DNA of 64,000 nt from CALEMW01 sp964343835 (lineage in GTDB: Bacteria > Krumholzibacteriota > Krumholzibacteriia > LZORAL124-64-63), in NCBI GenBank assembly GCA_964343835.1, contig CAYFKR010000005.1:124001-188000 (forward strand). Direction: 5' to 3'. The notes under the pieces are model-generated. The model saw only the letters and a list, made by a program, of their open reading frames with translations. It had not been told where the DNA came from and searched no databases. Shown here piece after piece: positions 62,995 to 64,000 of this stretch (the first letter of the stretch is position 1; the number at the start of each line of letters is the position of its first letter). The position numbers were made by a program, and so were the translations under genes.

Positions 62995-63954
62995 ATGAAG
63001 ACCCTGCTCGCGCTGATCGCCCTCGCCGTGATCGTGACGGCCCCCGTCGCCGTCCTGGCCCAGGAGGAGGGCCATGATCACGATCCCTACGCCGATCCCA
63101 CGGCCGCGCCCATGATCGTGCCCACCACGTCGGACTTCGCCCCGCCCGCCGACGATCCCGGCGTCATGCCCGATCGCGGCGACATGGGCCTGAGCTCCTA
63201 CATCGAGTTCAGCGACACCCAGAAGTCGGGCCTGCTCACGCCCTACTACCACCTCACGCCCATGCTGGTGCTGAAGGCGCGCGTGCCCCTGATCCTCTCC
63301 AAGACCGTGAACTTCTGGGGGACCGAGGGCAAGGCCAGCGGCCTGGGCGACGTGACCGTGGCCGCCGAGTACACGAAGTTCCTGGGCGACGGCGCCGTGT
63401 TCGGGTTCGAGGGAAGCGTCAAGCTACCCACCGGCGACGAGGAGAAGGAGGACAACGGCATCGCCGTGCCCCTGGGCACCGGCACCATGGACTTCTTCGG
63501 CAAGGCCCGTTACGCCAAGGCCGCGCCCGATTTCGACTGGGTCGGCAGCGTGGTCTTCCGCCGCAACTCCGGTTATGACTACGAGCCCAGCTGGGACAAC
63601 CTGGCCGTGATCACCAACACCAGCGGCAACCAGATCATCGGCTCGGTGTTCGCCCGCAAGCGCGCCGGCGACAAGTGGTGGCTGCATCTGGGCGCCAGCG
63701 CCAACATGATCTCCGACGGCAGCTCCAAGACCGAGTACAGCGACGGCCGCGACACCATCGAGAGCGACGTCGAAAGCGGCGGTACCGTCATCGACCTGTA
63801 CCCCGGCGTGTCCTACGCCCTGGGCAAGCTCAACCCGTTCCTGGGCGTGCGTCTGCCCATCTCGACGTCCTGGAACAACGAGTTCGCCTCGGACGAGCGC
63901 GACATGGCGTTCATCTTCCAGTTCACCTACCGCCCGGAGCGCATGGGCGGCTGA
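62995..63954 (+). CDS. Outer-membrane channel-like beta-barrel protein
   Basis: A 319-residue protein with signal peptide (MKTLLALIALAVIVTAPVAVLAQ, then a His/Asp-rich EEGHDHDPYADP). The body alternates strands as in outer-membrane proteins of the DUF3187/phenol-pathway 'MetA' transporter-like group ('MLVLKARVPLILSKTVNFWGTEGKASGLGDVTVAAEYTKFL', 'AVFGFEGSVKLPTGDEEKEDNG', 'LNPFLGVRLPISTSW') and ends FIFQFTYRPERMGG. A transport role is inferred only from the fold class. It is divergent from the cyclase operon. Confidence 0.82.
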   Translation: MKTLLALIALAVIVTAPVAVLAQEEGHDHDPYADPTAAPMIVPTTSDFAPPADDPGVMPDRGDMGLSSYIEFSDTQKSGLLTPYYHLTPMLVLKARVPLILSKTVNFWGTEGKASGLGDVTVAAEYTKFLGDGAVFGFEGSVKLPTGDEEKEDNGIAVPLGTGTMDFFGKARYAKAAPDFDWVGSVVFRRNSGYDYEPSWDNLAVITNTSGNQIIGSVFARKRAGDKWWLHLGASANMISDGSSKTEYSDGRDTIESDVESGGTVIDLYPGVSYALGKLNPFLGVRLPISTSWNNEFASDERDMAFIFQFTYRPERMGG

Positions 63955-63982
63955 TCCGATCGGAGCCTGGAAAACCGAAGGG

Positions 63983-64000
63983 CCGACCCGTGAGGGTCGG
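63983..64000 (+). terminator. Terminator cut by the window end
   Basis: CCGACCC (63983-63989) pairs with GGGTCGG (63994-64000); the rest of the stem and any U-run lie beyond the window. Confidence 0.6.

Overview
This is a GC-rich window (about two thirds G+C by eye) from a Gram-negative-type bacterium. Three large exported proteins (16411-20139, 25361-28333, 33650-35710) end in the 'NPFNP...IYDV.GR.VR.L...G.H...WDG.D..G....SG.Y.YRL' tail of the FlgD/type IX-like class. There are many lipoproteins and outer-membrane barrel candidates, and one FCB-style tail-fibre-like protein. This suggests an FCB-superphylum lineage, possibly an uncultured one such as Eisenbacteria or Krumholzibacteriota. That placement is inference, not a measurement. 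A 52-base N run at 24044-24095 shows this is a draft assembly. I see no rRNA, tRNA, CRISPR array, insertion sequence or phage.

Layout. 1-3430: the end of an asparagine-synthase-like gene, then a two-gene molybdenum hydroxylase operon behind a striking palindromic promoter/operator. 3464-6341: a tandemly duplicated pair of small exported proteins; one copy is frameshifted and another carries a 60-base deletion. 6411-12618: carA-carB, a cysteine-rich 4Fe-4S protein and a hotdog thioesterase. 12775-16308: a compact glycan cluster (unknown protein, GT2 glycosyltransferase, flippase). 16411-30441: a beta-helix exoprotein, a DinB-like protein, typA, a DUF2807 protein, an O-antigen-ligase-like membrane protein, a BNR/FG-GAP exoprotein and a large lipoprotein. 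30633-33474: an Fe-S operon (bacilliredoxin, A-type Fe-S carrier, YgfZ-TPR fusion) with a Fur-box-like site on its -10 element. 33650-36736: a secreted lipase-like protein and a tail-fibre-like protein.

36830-48996 holds two copies of a four-gene cassette: membrane anti-sigma factor, ECF sigma factor, divergent TPR-CHAT protease lipoprotein, and a convergent small lipoprotein. They flank a sodium/solute symporter and a small exported protein. This looks like a surface-located protease under, or feeding into, sigma/anti-sigma control, and is the best candidate for an undescribed system here.

49314-55286: a cytidylate-kinase-like protein, a GH31 glucosidase, a barrel protein, a DUF222/HNH nuclease and an exported zinc-protease-like protein. 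56171-62792: six tightly coupled genes encoding an SH3-like protein, an M48 lipoprotein peptidase, a CHASE2 adenylate cyclase, a metallo-beta-lactamase-fold hydrolase, an MscS channel with a cyclic-nucleotide-binding domain, and a DUF481 protein. This could be a self-contained cAMP circuit. 62995-63954 is an outer-membrane channel-like protein.

A further cross-cutting signal is a short C-terminal motif, roughly N/S-E/D-D-x-x-W-S-D/E-L/V-K-N/S-x-F/Y-R, ending the duplicated small exported proteins (3685-6341) and an apparently unrelated exported protein (43096-43608). It resembles a sorting tag.
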